This document shows positions 8,834 through 15,253 of a stretch of 23,980 nt of DNA, one piece after another. Position numbers and translations under genes: made by a program. The DNA lies in the IMG/VR virus record IMGVR_UViG_3300031553_000035, positions 1 through 23,980 of that record; one strand, 5' to 3'. The notes under the pieces are model-generated. The model did no database searches and had not been told where the DNA came from. It worked only from the letters and a program-made list of their open reading frames with translations. Origin of the DNA: a virus. The number at the start of each line of letters is the position of its first letter. The stretch's first letter is position 1.

Positions 8834-9240
8834 TAGCTGCCTACCTCAGTCCACGTCCCGTCGATCGTCATTGAGATCGATATGGTCGCCTCGCCCTGGT
8901 CTGGGAGCGCCTCGCTGAGCGACGTGATCAACGCAGTGGCTGTTTCATCGCGTCCGCTGGCTTCGACGCGCTCGATCAGAATTAGATCGCCGTCGCGCTC
9001 AGCGTCTCGCAGCGCCAGATATGCAGCGTCGTCCACGATGTAGAGTGCATCCAGCGATACACTCGCCGAATAGCGCCCCGCTAAGACGCGCTTCGCTCTC
9101 TCGTCCTTATTGCTGACGTCGATCTCATCATTGCTCTCGTCAAATGTCACATCCCTCTGGCTGCCCACCAGCGTGTATACTGGCACCAGCACTGTCCCCG
9201 TGTTGGCGTAGAGCAACACATCCGTCCCGTTTATTGCCAT
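8833..9240 (-). CDS. Major tail protein (tail tube)
   Basis: 135 residues. It polymerises into the tail tube. MAINGTDVLLYANTG at the start, then TFDESNDEIDVSNKDERAKR and GRYSASVSLDALY, are typical of the TP901-1-type major tail family, and the C-terminus ISMTIDGTWTEV closes the fold. The length is usual for the family. It has one of the strongest ribosome sites here, GGAGGAGGAC eight bases before ATG at 9240, as expected for an abundant structural protein. It sits between the tail completion gene and the tail chaperones, the normal place. Confidence 0.88.
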   Translation of the reverse strand: MAINGTDVLLYANTGTVLVPVYTLVGSQRDVTFDESNDEIDVSNKDERAKRVLAGRYSASVSLDALYIVDDAAYLALRDAERDGDLILIERVEASGRDETATALITSLSEALPDQGEATISISMTIDGTWTEVGS

Positions 9241-9242
9241 TG

Positions 9243-9656
9243 CTAGTCCTCCTCCATCATCAATCTGATTGTCACGATCCTGCCGTATGCGTCTTGCTCA
9301 TCGGCCACAATTGGCCCCGTGCATTCCGCCACGATCACACTGTATCCAGCCACGGGCAGTATCTGCCTATGGAGCAGCTCCCGCGCACGTTGCGCCAGCG
9401 CCTCCACCGTCACAGCGCTGCCATCCGCTGCAGTGTAGAACCGCAGATCTCGCCACGTTTCCCGCCCCAGCGTCGTCTTAGTATCCCACGGCGTGACCGC
9501 CACCTGGCCCGCGCTGATCCCGAACGGCATTGTGGCGTCCCCTGGCGGAGGATCCGTCGTGAAGAATGCAGCCCCCCCGCGATACGTCGCCAGCAGGTCG
9601 ACCATCGTTGCATCTCCTGTCACCAGGTCATAGATTGCCTCAGTCAGCGCGCCCAT
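9243..9656 (-). CDS. Tail completion / tail terminator protein (DUF3168-like)
   Basis: 137 residues. It begins MGALTEAIYDLVTGD, followed by PFGISAGQVAVTPWDT, RFYTAADGS and AQRARELLHRQ, the pattern of DUF3168-type proteins (lambda gpU / SPP1 gp17.1-like). These cap the tail end at the neck. ATG at 9656 has AGGGAG just upstream; its stop lies two bases before the major tail start. Position between HK97 gp10-like and major tail genes supports the call. Function comes from family and position, not from a visible active site. Confidence 0.78.
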   Translation of the reverse strand: MGALTEAIYDLVTGDATMVDLLATYRGGAAFFTTDPPPGDATMPFGISAGQVAVTPWDTKTTLGRETWRDLRFYTAADGSAVTVEALAQRARELLHRQILPVAGYSVIVAECTGPIVADEQDAYGRIVTIRLMMEED

Positions 9657-9662
9657 CGCTCC

Positions 9663-9995
9663 CTATTTTCCCCCTGCAAGAAGCTTGACGATCTTCCCCG
9701 CGTTCCCATACACGGCCGGCCGTAGGAACGGTTTGGCGGGCATCCTACTCGTGCCCAGCTCCACAAATGCGGCGTAAAACGCCTTCGAGCTCTTGAACAC
9801 CCCAACGTATCCTGTAATCTCCATCCCATGTGCCAGTACCTGATGCGTGATATCCGATTTCATCAACCCTGTCCGCACCGTCGCCCTGGCTTGTGCCTGG
9901 CCCTCCACAAATTGGCAGACATCCTCCATTCCACTCGCCGCCCACCCCGCCGCTTTCGCGATCACTGCATCCGGCTTCCATTCCGTGATTGGCAC
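9663..9995 (-). CDS. HK97 gp10-like head-tail joining protein
   Basis: 110 residues, typical length. The N-terminal half is a helix (AVIAKAAGWAASGMEDVCQF), then ARATVRTGLMKSDITHQV and a conserved C-terminal part with FYAAFVELGTSRMPAKPFLRPA, which is the signature end of HK97-gp10 proteins. It likely sits at the neck between head completion and tail terminator. GTG at 9995 is preceded by GGAGGT at good spacing. That ribosome site lies at the edge of the CCTTCGACAGG-type repeat, so the repeat is immediately next to the translation signal. Confidence 0.88.
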   Translation of the reverse strand: MPITEWKPDAVIAKAAGWAASGMEDVCQFVEGQAQARATVRTGLMKSDITHQVLAHGMEITGYVGVFKSSKAFYAAFVELGTSRMPAKPFLRPAVYGNAGKIVKLLAGGK

Positions 9996-10009
9996 TCAAA
10001 CCTCCGTAC

Positions 10010-10066
10010 CCTTGCGCGCCCTGAGCCTTGCGCGCCCTGAGCCTGTCGAAGGGTCGAAGGGTCGCA
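10010..10066. repeat. CCTTCGACAGGCTCAGGG-type dispersed repeat
   Basis: The minus strand reads CGACCCTTCGACAGGCTC, then two tandem copies of GGCTCAGGGCGCGCAA. The unit resembles a dispersed repeat that I recall from many environmental bacterial genomes (often mistranslated as FDRLRA). It fills the 78-base gap between the head closure and gp10-like genes and begins right at the head closure stop codon. Confidence 0.75.
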
Positions 10067-10073
10067 GGCGTCC

Positions 10074-10427
10074 CTACGACCCCTCCTCCACTGTCGCCTC
10101 GTGCTGTGTCTCCATACAATCCACCTCATAGTGCACGCCAGCCAGGCTGGGCTCTCGGACCCCCATCACGTCCCACACATCGTCGCCCAGCTCCACCTGG
10201 TCTCCGCGCGCGATATCTGTGCCGGCTAATACATACAGCACGTGGCTGATCTCCCGCTGTTCCTGCATCCCGACCTCACGCTCGCGGCTCGATGCCGGCC
10301 TTATCCGCCCCTCTGCGGTCCCGTTGACCGCGTAACTCACCGACCAGCCACCCTGCCCGTCAGCCGTCCGGTCCCTGCGGTAGAACGTGAATGTGTTATT
10401 GAATTGGTGCTCGATTGCTGGACTCAC
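10074..10427 (-). CDS. Head closure protein (SPP1 gp16-like)
   Basis: 117 residues from GTG at 10427. Features: FNNTFTFYRRDRTADGQGGW, GTAEGRIRPASSREREV, then HVLYVLAGTDIARGDQVEL and VWDVMGVREPS, a beta-barrel pattern of head closure proteins. They plug the portal after packaging and form the tail docking site. I chose the GTG at 10427 because GGGAGGAG lies five bases upstream and because the GTG overlaps the zinc-finger gene stop as GTGA. A longer form from TTG 10454 or ATG 10442 stays in frame but has no ribosome site. The stop lies at the boundary of the dispersed repeat. Confidence 0.8.
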   Translation of the reverse strand: MSPAIEHQFNNTFTFYRRDRTADGQGGWSVSYAVNGTAEGRIRPASSREREVGMQEQREISHVLYVLAGTDIARGDQVELGDDVWDVMGVREPSLAGVHYEVDCMETQHEATVEEGS

Positions 10428-10624
10428 CGGCTCCTCCCGCATCGCCCGCAGCAAAACGCACTATCCGCATTGAATTCACCGCACCACCCGCACACCCATC
10501 CGCGCCGCTCGTGTATAGCCCGTTTTAACGTTTTAACGTTCAAACGTTTCAACCTTCCAACGCCACGCGTTCCAACTTCCCCCGTTCCAGCGTTCCAACG
10601 TTTCAACGTTCCTACGGGTTTCAC
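10424..10624 (-). CDS. Small RanBP2-type zinc-finger protein
   Basis: 66 residues. Its C-terminal half reads GWVCGWCGEFNADSAFCCGR plus CGRSR, an exact match to the RanBP2-type pattern W-x-C-x2-C-x3-N-x6-C-x2-C, so a single zinc-binding knuckle is likely. The N-terminal half is the translation of an AACGTT repeat run (TLKRWNAGT, GRLKRLNVKTLKR) and is basic. The GTG at 10624 overlaps the connector stop as GTGA, and its own TGA overlaps the head closure start as GTGA, so it behaves like a coupled operon gene. No strong ribosome site precedes the GTG. I recognise no known head-completion role; binding of nucleic acid or protein is only a guess. It could instead be a chance open frame. Confidence 0.55.
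   Translation of the reverse strand: MKPVGTLKRWNAGTGEVGTRGVGRLKRLNVKTLKRAIHERRGWVCGWCGEFNADSAFCCGRCGRSR
10431..10438 (-). promoter_or_regulatory. Ribosome binding site that decides the head closure start
   Basis: GGGAGGAG sits five bases before GTG 10427 and lies inside the last codons of the zinc-finger frame. No comparable site precedes the upstream in-frame candidates. Confidence 0.7.
10511..10617. repeat. AACGTT-core repeat run inside the zinc-finger frame
   Basis: Longest run of the family, with five AACGTT cores and degenerate units such as CTTCCAACG between. It stays open in the zinc-finger reading frame and encodes Leu-Lys-Arg-rich sequence. Confidence 0.8.
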
Positions 10625-11238
10625 TGTGCCACATACCTATACCTGCTCAGCGTATCCTTCTCGCTCAGCAGCAGCGTCCGCGATGCACTGGCACCCAGTA
10701 CCCCCTCGCCGATCCCGCCTCCGCCCTCCGCGCTGTACGTGATCGAGTGATCCCCCAGGCTCTCTGCCTGTATCCCTGGCACTGCGTCGACCTCCGCGGC
10801 CCGCAGGCCAGCTTGATACCGTCTGGATGCAGCCCTTGCACACACGCCAACCACGTCGTCTGGAATAGTCGCGTGCCCGTGCGTGTATGTCACCGTGACA
10901 ATCTGAATTCCTGCCGGCCAATTCTGCCCCACCCGGTGCAAAACGCCCCACTGCCCGAGCTGGTAGTCCTCGTCGGATCCCTCGATCAGCAACGTGCCAT
11001 CCTCTACGACCGATGCTACCGATGTCACAGGCAATTGCGGCAGAAATAGCATAGCCGAATGGCCGGAGCAATCGAGCGTCGTCTCATCGTCCTCCGTTTG
11101 CTCGATCTCCTGGTGCGTGTAATTCTGGATCGCAGCCGTAGCTTCCTCGATCGCAGACTCCACAGATGCAATTTTAGCCGCCCCCGTGATTTCGATCTGT
11201 AGAAATTGCTCTACGTCAGCCTGTGTGCAGAATCCCAT
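10621..11238 (-). CDS. Head-tail connector (adaptor) protein, gp6/gp15-like
   Basis: 205 residues, longer than the roughly 100-110 of HK97 gp6 or SPP1 gp15. The start MGFCTQADVEQFLQIEI, followed by ASVESAIEEATAAIQNYTHQ, is the usual helical pattern of connector proteins that sit under the portal ring. The middle (LFLPQLPVTSVASVVEDG, VGQNWPAGIQIVTVTYTHGH) and PDDVVGVCARAASRRYQAG match longer connector-family members. The end (GVLGASASRTLLLSEKD) also fits. ATG at 11238 has AGGAGAG upstream. A repeat run lies behind the start. Confidence 0.82.
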   Translation of the reverse strand: MGFCTQADVEQFLQIEITGAAKIASVESAIEEATAAIQNYTHQEIEQTEDDETTLDCSGHSAMLFLPQLPVTSVASVVEDGTLLIEGSDEDYQLGQWGVLHRVGQNWPAGIQIVTVTYTHGHATIPDDVVGVCARAASRRYQAGLRAAEVDAVPGIQAESLGDHSITYSAEGGGGIGEGVLGASASRTLLLSEKDTLSRYRYVAQ

Positions 11239-11249
11239 CAGTCACTCTC

Positions 11250-11320
11250 CTCGCTTTCACGTTCTAACGTTTTAACGTTCCAACGTTCCCGCGTTCCAAC
11301 GCCCCACGCCCCAACGTTCC
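11250..11320. repeat. AACGTT-core repeat run
   Basis: Fills most of the 88-base gap between the connector start and the next gene's stop. Four AACGTT cores are present plus degraded units (GCGTTCCAACGCCCCACG). I see no convincing promoter or terminator in the gap. Confidence 0.83.
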
Positions 11321-11326
11321 TGCGTT

Positions 11327-11533
11327 TCACTCTTCCGCAGTTCCCTTATTCGCCGCCGGCTTCCTGCTCTTGTTCCGGCGCGGCTTCTTCTCCTTCGTCT
11401 CCACCAGCAGGCCCCGCGCCAGCGCCTCCGCACGCGTCATCTTCACATACACGCCGGGCTTCCCCGGCATAGGCACCCTGATGAGCGTGCCCTTGTCGAA
11501 TTTTTGATCTCGTGGTGCAATCACAATCGCCAT
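11327..11533 (-). CDS. Small basic phage protein, function unknown
   Basis: 68 residues. The N-terminal part (KGTLIRVPMPGKPGVYVKMT) is followed by RAEALARGLL and then a Lys/Arg-rich tail (KEKKPRRNKSRK) that is probably disordered. ATG at 11533 has GGAGGT in ideal position. It lies between the accessory block and the connector, a place where many phages keep small unnamed head proteins. The basic tail could touch DNA, but nothing in the sequence proves this. Confidence 0.7.
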   Translation of the reverse strand: MAIVIAPRDQKFDKGTLIRVPMPGKPGVYVKMTRAEALARGLLVETKEKKPRRNKSRKPAANKGTAEE

Positions 11534-11535
11534 GG

Positions 11536-12216
11536 CTACCTCCGTTTTCTCTCCCGCCTACTCAAATTCTCATGGTACAATCTCTGCGCCTTCTCCACGT
11601 CGGCCGGCGCACAGCGTACGAATCGCCCCGGCGCAACCTCCAGCCTGATCAGGGTGCTGCCCGTCTTGCGCCGCCGCTTGCGGGTATCACCAGCCGCCCC
11701 CGCCAGGCGCTTCTCCTGCTGCACCCATTTCTTCTGGTCCACGCCCAGCCACGACCGAGGCAGCACGTACAGCCTGGGCTTCACAATGTGCTGTGCCCGC
11801 AAAAATGCCAGGCGCTGCTCTGCGTCCACGAATCTATCGATCTCCGCCTGCCAGGTCTGCATCAGCCTCAATCCATCTCCACTGCCGCGCACGAATAGCA
11901 ACTCGGGCGCGCACAGCAGCAACCGCAAATCCAACGCGACCTTCTGCGTCCGTGCTCTCTCTGCCTTGCTCCCCACCTTCTCCGCGACCCCGCCATAGCG
12001 CCACAACGGAACCGCCGCATCCCAGCGCTCCAAAAAGTGGAATCCATATTCCAGTAGGTGCCACGGAATCTTCACGCCGGGCCCCACGAGTACCGCCCGA
12101 TCGAATTCCTCGTCCGGAAAACCGGACGCAGCTACGATCGTCCGCATGCCAGCCTTTTTTGCACGCACGTGGATCCCCTTGTCGGCAGCCCTTATCACCA
12201 TCAAGTCATTTGACAC
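11536..12216 (-). CDS. Unrecognised basic protein in the accessory block
   Basis: 226 residues; I do not recognise the family. The N-terminal third has an alpha/beta look (MVIRAADKGIHVRAKKAGMR, FDRAVLVGPGVKIPWHLLEY). The middle is helical with charged stretches (QTWQAEIDRFVDAEQRLAFL), then VKPRLYVLPRSWLGVDQKKW. The C-terminal 60 residues are strongly basic (RKRRRKTGS, NLSRRERKRR) and could bind nucleic acid. GTG at 12216 with AAGGGG upstream; ATG five codons later is an alternative. It overlaps the methyltransferase gene by 11 nt, so it is part of the same transcription unit and may work with the glycosyl/methyl enzymes. Confidence 0.65.
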   Translation of the reverse strand: MSNDLMVIRAADKGIHVRAKKAGMRTIVAASGFPDEEFDRAVLVGPGVKIPWHLLEYGFHFLERWDAAVPLWRYGGVAEKVGSKAERARTQKVALDLRLLLCAPELLFVRGSGDGLRLMQTWQAEIDRFVDAEQRLAFLRAQHIVKPRLYVLPRSWLGVDQKKWVQQEKRLAGAAGDTRKRRRKTGSTLIRLEVAPGRFVRCAPADVEKAQRLYHENLSRRERKRR

Positions 12217-12670
12217 TATCGAGCCCCTTCACCAGCGTGCAATGGATTGAGCTGTGTGCCCGATTCAGCTTCGGGCCCTTGATGATCTTCCACTTTTTAT
12301 GAGGGTAGAATGCGTAGGCTTTTCCAAAGGCAGTTGTCGGGTCGAAAATCTCAGGCGTGTGCACCGAGAATTGCCAATAGTGCGAGGGATCCGCGAACGA
12401 ATTGTCGTGCCTCCAATACGGGAGCTTGATCACCACCTTGCCACCTGGCCGCAGAATCCTCCAGCATTCGTCCATCGATTGAAACAGCGTGATGTGCAGA
12501 TGCTCTAACACAGCCCGCGCGGCTACCACGTCGAAACTCTCATCTTCCCACGGCCACGGGATCTCATTCAGGTCCCACACCACGTCGATCTCGTTGCGGT
12601 GCTTGACCTGGTCGTGGTTCACGGCGCCTTCGATTAGTTGATTGCCTGCCCCCAAATTCAGGATATCCAT
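12206..12670 (-). CDS. SAM-dependent methyltransferase (Methyltransf_11-like)
   Basis: 154 residues. Class I fold: motif I is ILNLGAGN (residues 3-10), an acidic segment follows (VVWDLNEIPWPWEDESFD), then ARAVLEHLH (51-59) and ILRPGGKVVIKLPYW (72-86), the classic post-motif of small-molecule and sugar methyltransferases. The enzyme would move a methyl group from S-adenosylmethionine to an unknown acceptor. It is short and lacks a visible target-recognition domain, so a DNA methyltransferase is unlikely; no DPPY-type motif is seen. ATG at 12670, GGAGAG upstream, 13-nt overlap with the preceding methyltransferase. The neighbouring glycosyltransferases make a glycan acceptor plausible (inference). 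Confidence 0.8.
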   Translation of the reverse strand: MDILNLGAGNQLIEGAVNHDQVKHRNEIDVVWDLNEIPWPWEDESFDVVAARAVLEHLHITLFQSMDECWRILRPGGKVVIKLPYWRHDNSFADPSHYWQFSVHTPEIFDPTTAFGKAYAFYPHKKWKIIKGPKLNRAHSSIHCTLVKGLDSVK

Positions 12671-13308
12671 TTGCTCTCCAATGCCTCGATGTTCTCCCCA
12701 CGTTCACGGTAGAAGCCAGCCATCCCAATGCCGTCAGTGTCCCTTATTACTATGTCCGGCTCGCGGCTCAGATATTCGGCCATGCCATTGATAGCATCGA
12801 CGACAGGCTGCGAGCCCGCTGGTGTGAAATCGTGGAACAGAATCAGACCGCCTACACGCAGCCAGTTGAACCAAGGCACATCCAGAGCCACCCGCCGATG
12901 ATCGCCGTCCACGAATATCATGCCCAGCTTCCGACCCTGATACAATGCCAGCTCTTCCCACGATACCGCCAAGCGCACATCCACCTGCCAGGAGGCCAGG
13001 TTGTGCCGCGCCGTCTCGATCTGGGCCTCGGCAGAATTGAGCGTGACGATGTGCGCAAGCGGCGCCGCCTGCGCCATGATCGATGCACTATAGCCCGCCA
13101 ATGTTCCGATCTCCAATATAGCCGCGCCGAAGCGATTGTACTGGCTCGCCAACCAAAACAGTGCGGCTGCCTGGTAAGACAACATCATGCACGGGATATC
13201 GGCACTGCGCTGCATTGCCAGCTCGGCGCCCGGCGCCCGCGCCAAATAGGTCGCCAGAAGATCCGCTGGTGAAATTGCGTTAGATTGCGTGCGGTATTTC
13301 TTGCTCAT
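12658..13308 (-). CDS. SAM-dependent methyltransferase (Methyltransf_24-like)
   Basis: 216 residues. Motif I is AILEIGTLAGYSASIMA (63-79). The segment LGMIFVDGDHRRVALDVPWF (128-147) followed by LRVGGLILFHDF (150-161) is the hallmark of the Methyltransf_24 group, related to O-methyltransferases and often found in polysaccharide clusters. The residues VDGDH and HDF probably form the metal or substrate site, as in the family. ATG at 13308 overlaps the stop of the 71-residue gene as ATGA. The region before the start is a near-copy of the one before that gene (see the 21-base repeat). Acceptor unknown. Confidence 0.8.
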   Translation of the reverse strand: MSKKYRTQSNAISPADLLATYLARAPGAELAMQRSADIPCMMLSYQAAALFWLASQYNRFGAAILEIGTLAGYSASIMAQAAPLAHIVTLNSAEAQIETARHNLASWQVDVRLAVSWEELALYQGRKLGMIFVDGDHRRVALDVPWFNWLRVGGLILFHDFTPAGSQPVVDAINGMAEYLSREPDIVIRDTDGIGMAGFYRERGENIEALESKWIS

Positions 13309-13325
13309 TTACGGCCCCCACGCCT
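13305..13325 (-). repeat. 21-base junction repeat, copy 1
   Basis: Matches 13517..13537 at 20 of 21 bases. It covers the end of the 71-residue gene (RRGGRK and stop), the ribosome site and the ATGA start of the Methyltransf_24 gene. Confidence 0.85.
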
Positions 13326-13520
13326 CAACGCACCCAGCACTACATCATAGCGATCTATCCACATTCGATGATGCGTCACGTCACCCGCTGTCTCCACTTC
13401 CGCTTCGAGTGTCTGGCCAGCATCTGGGTCAGATTCCAAATAGTCGGCCCAAGCAACATGTGACTGGCGGGCCTCTTCGATATATGCAATAGCCGTCTGC
13501 ACATCTGGCTTGGTCGTCAT
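13305..13520 (-). CDS. Small acidic protein, function unknown
   Basis: 71 residues: MTTKPDVQTAIAYIEEARQS, HVAWADYLESDPDAGQTLEA, then GDVTHHRMWIDRYDVVLGAL and a basic end RRGGRK. It is mostly helical and acidic. The ATG at 13520 overlaps the glycosyltransferase stop as ATGA; a longer frame upstream would run in the shadow of that gene and is rejected. Its ribosome site is the GGGG-rich stretch of the junction repeat. Its length and helical make-up suggest a small partner protein, but no family is recognised. Both its start and its end lie in the two copies of the 21-base repeat. Confidence 0.65.
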   Translation of the reverse strand: MTTKPDVQTAIAYIEEARQSHVAWADYLESDPDAGQTLEAEVETAGDVTHHRMWIDRYDVVLGALRRGGRK

Positions 13521-13537
13521 TTCCGGCCCCCACGCCT
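13517..13537 (-). repeat. 21-base junction repeat, copy 2
   Basis: Same element as 13305..13325, here joining the end of the glycosyltransferase (RRGGRK and stop) to the start of the 71-residue gene. Confidence 0.85.
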
Positions 13538-15253
13538 GCCACCCTCCAATGCCGCCAGTGCATCCCAGGCTGCGGGGCCATCGATCCGTCCCGTGATCAG
13601 GCCCTTCCACCGCCTGGCCTTGCCTGGGTAATGCATCAGGCCCGCGGTCTTGATCCCCTTCGTATACTTCGGGAATGTGTTCCATTCATTTCCCAGTAGC
13701 AGCACCTTGAGCGGGTCCGTGTACATGGCCCGGATCAATGCCCCTTGATCGCGGCCAGCGTATCGCTCCCACTCCGCCAGCCAGCGTCCAAAAAATGCTT
13801 CCACCCGCTTATTCCGGGCAAATGCCCACACACCGCCGTTGTACTGCAGTGTGTGCAGCGTCCGGACCGCCCGTTTCAGGTCCATCAGCTCCTGCTTGTT
13901 ATTGCGCCGCTCGAATGAGTGCATCGTGTCCATCAAGTGCGGATCTTTGCAGATCACGAACTCCCACCCGGCCTCGATCCACTGAAAATACTGGTAGATC
14001 GGCGCGACCACTACCGTGTCCGCGTCCAGATACAGCACTGATTTCCACTCTGCCGGCGCGAGTTGGTACGCCTTCAGCTTTGCCCTTCGCCCCCCAATAT
14101 CGGAATCCGGCTGTTTGATCAGCACGTCCTCCGGCCCGATCTTGCGGTCGCTGCACAGCGCAATCGGAATGTCAGGCATGTGTTTTTTTGCGCTACTCAT
14201 CATTTTCGAGCACACCGTCCGGGCTGGATCACCGAAGGCTACACAGTAGATCCCCCGCGTCGATCCCGTCTTATGACTCATCGGTTCTCCCGCTCCCACG
14301 TTGACTTGTTCTGCCGTTTCAACGTTCTTGCGTTCCAACGTTTCAGCGTTCCAACTTTCCAGCGCTATGCCCGCGTCCACACCCCCGCTCAGCAGCTCCT
14401 CAAACGCCCGCTCGTGATCTGCAACCCAGGCGTCCACCGAGTACCGCTCCGTAGCCGCCCGCAGCGCCTTGCGATCTACTCGGCCGCGCGCCTCCATCGC
14501 CTTCCCCACTGCCTTCTCCAATGATTCCTCGTCTCCGCAGGTATAGCGATGGATCCCCAGCGTCTGTGGCAATTCATCCAGCAGGCCCACCCCCTCCGGC
14601 ACGACCACCGACACTCCACAGGCCAGCGCCTCGAGCGGCGGCATCGGGATCCCCTCCACGCGCGAGGTGCACACCAAGATATCCAGGCTCTGATAATACC
14701 CAGGCATCCGCGACCAACTGTACCGCGTCGTGGGCACTGGCCATCCACGGCCAGACGCCCGCCAGTCCACGCCCTTGCCCACCTTTGAATCGACCAGTGC
14801 CCGCGCTAGATCCTCGCCCTTTCGATGGTTGCGGTACGTGTAGCCCGAGAACCCTGCCACCAGCCGTTTCCCTGGCCGGCGCTTCGCGATCACAAACCGA
14901 TCCCGCTCCAATGGAGCCGCTACCTGAGCCGTTGGCCCATCTTTGCTGAGCCGTTTGGCGTACAATGCACACGTCGCGATGCGTAGATCAACGTGTGCTG
15001 CAACTTCGTCGAATAGCTTAGCTTTGCCATTTCCAGGAGGCATCTCTTCCCGGTGTGTGAAATAGGCCGCCACTGGTACATCCGGCCACGTTTTGACTTT
15101 CTGAACCTCGAAATAGGCCGACAAATAGATCATGTCGGCGTCCGTCTTCGCATTGGCGCTGAGCGTCCACCCCAGCCGGTCGGCCAGGATCCGCGACATT
15201 CGCGGAATGATACGGTCGCTCGTATGATTGCGGCAAAGTATGTGGACGCGCAT
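13517..15253 (-). CDS. Two-domain glycosyltransferase (GT4-like + GT8-like)
   Basis: 578 residues. Domain 1 (about 1-295) has a GT-B look; the end segment YYQSLDILVCTSRVEGIPMP then PLEALACGVSVVVP carries the E-x7-E pair of GT4 enzymes (E200, E208). Domain 2 (about 325-575) has a GT-A/GT8 look: RGIYCVAFGD, then AKLKAYQLAP, a DxD motif in VLYLDADTVVVAP (D410, D412) that would bind metal and sugar nucleotide, LQYNGGVWAFARNK and HYPGKARRWKG. The linker (298-324) is encoded by an AACGTT repeat run. An in-frame ATG at 14281 with GGGAG nearby could make domain 2 alone (254 residues). ATG at 15253 overlaps the HNH stop as TAATG. Donor and acceptor are unknown. Confidence 0.85.
   Translation of the reverse strand: MRVHILCRNHTSDRIIPRMSRILADRLGWTLSANAKTDADMIYLSAYFEVQKVKTWPDVPVAAYFTHREEMPPGNGKAKLFDEVAAHVDLRIATCALYAKRLSKDGPTAQVAAPLERDRFVIAKRRPGKRLVAGFSGYTYRNHRKGEDLARALVDSKVGKGVDWRASGRGWPVPTTRYSWSRMPGYYQSLDILVCTSRVEGIPMPPLEALACGVSVVVPEGVGLLDELPQTLGIHRYTCGDEESLEKAVGKAMEARGRVDRKALRAATERYSVDAWVADHERAFEELLSGGVDAGIALESWNAETLERKNVETAEQVNVGAGEPMSHKTGSTRGIYCVAFGDPARTVCSKMMSSAKKHMPDIPIALCSDRKIGPEDVLIKQPDSDIGGRRAKLKAYQLAPAEWKSVLYLDADTVVVAPIYQYFQWIEAGWEFVICKDPHLMDTMHSFERRNNKQELMDLKRAVRTLHTLQYNGGVWAFARNKRVEAFFGRWLAEWERYAGRDQGALIRAMYTDPLKVLLLGNEWNTFPKYTKGIKTAGLMHYPGKARRWKGLITGRIDGPAAWDALAALEGGRRGGRK
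14287..14291 (-). promoter_or_regulatory. Possible internal ribosome site for the GT8-like domain
   Basis: GGGAG lies five bases before the in-frame ATG at 14281, exactly where domain 2 begins (MSHKTGSTRGIY). It suggests that domain 2 was, or still is, a separate translation product. Confidence 0.5.
14299..14362. repeat. AACGTT-core repeat run inside the glycosyltransferase gene
   Basis: Two perfect AACGTT cores and several degraded units. The reading frame stays open and encodes the linker ESWNAETLERKNVETAEQVN between the two glycosyltransferase domains. Confidence 0.8.

Noticed and set aside
13521-13685. N-terminal extension of the 71-residue protein to ATG 13685
   Set aside because: It overlaps 165 bases of the glycosyltransferase C-terminus and has no family pattern, while ATG 13520 forms an ATGA overlap.
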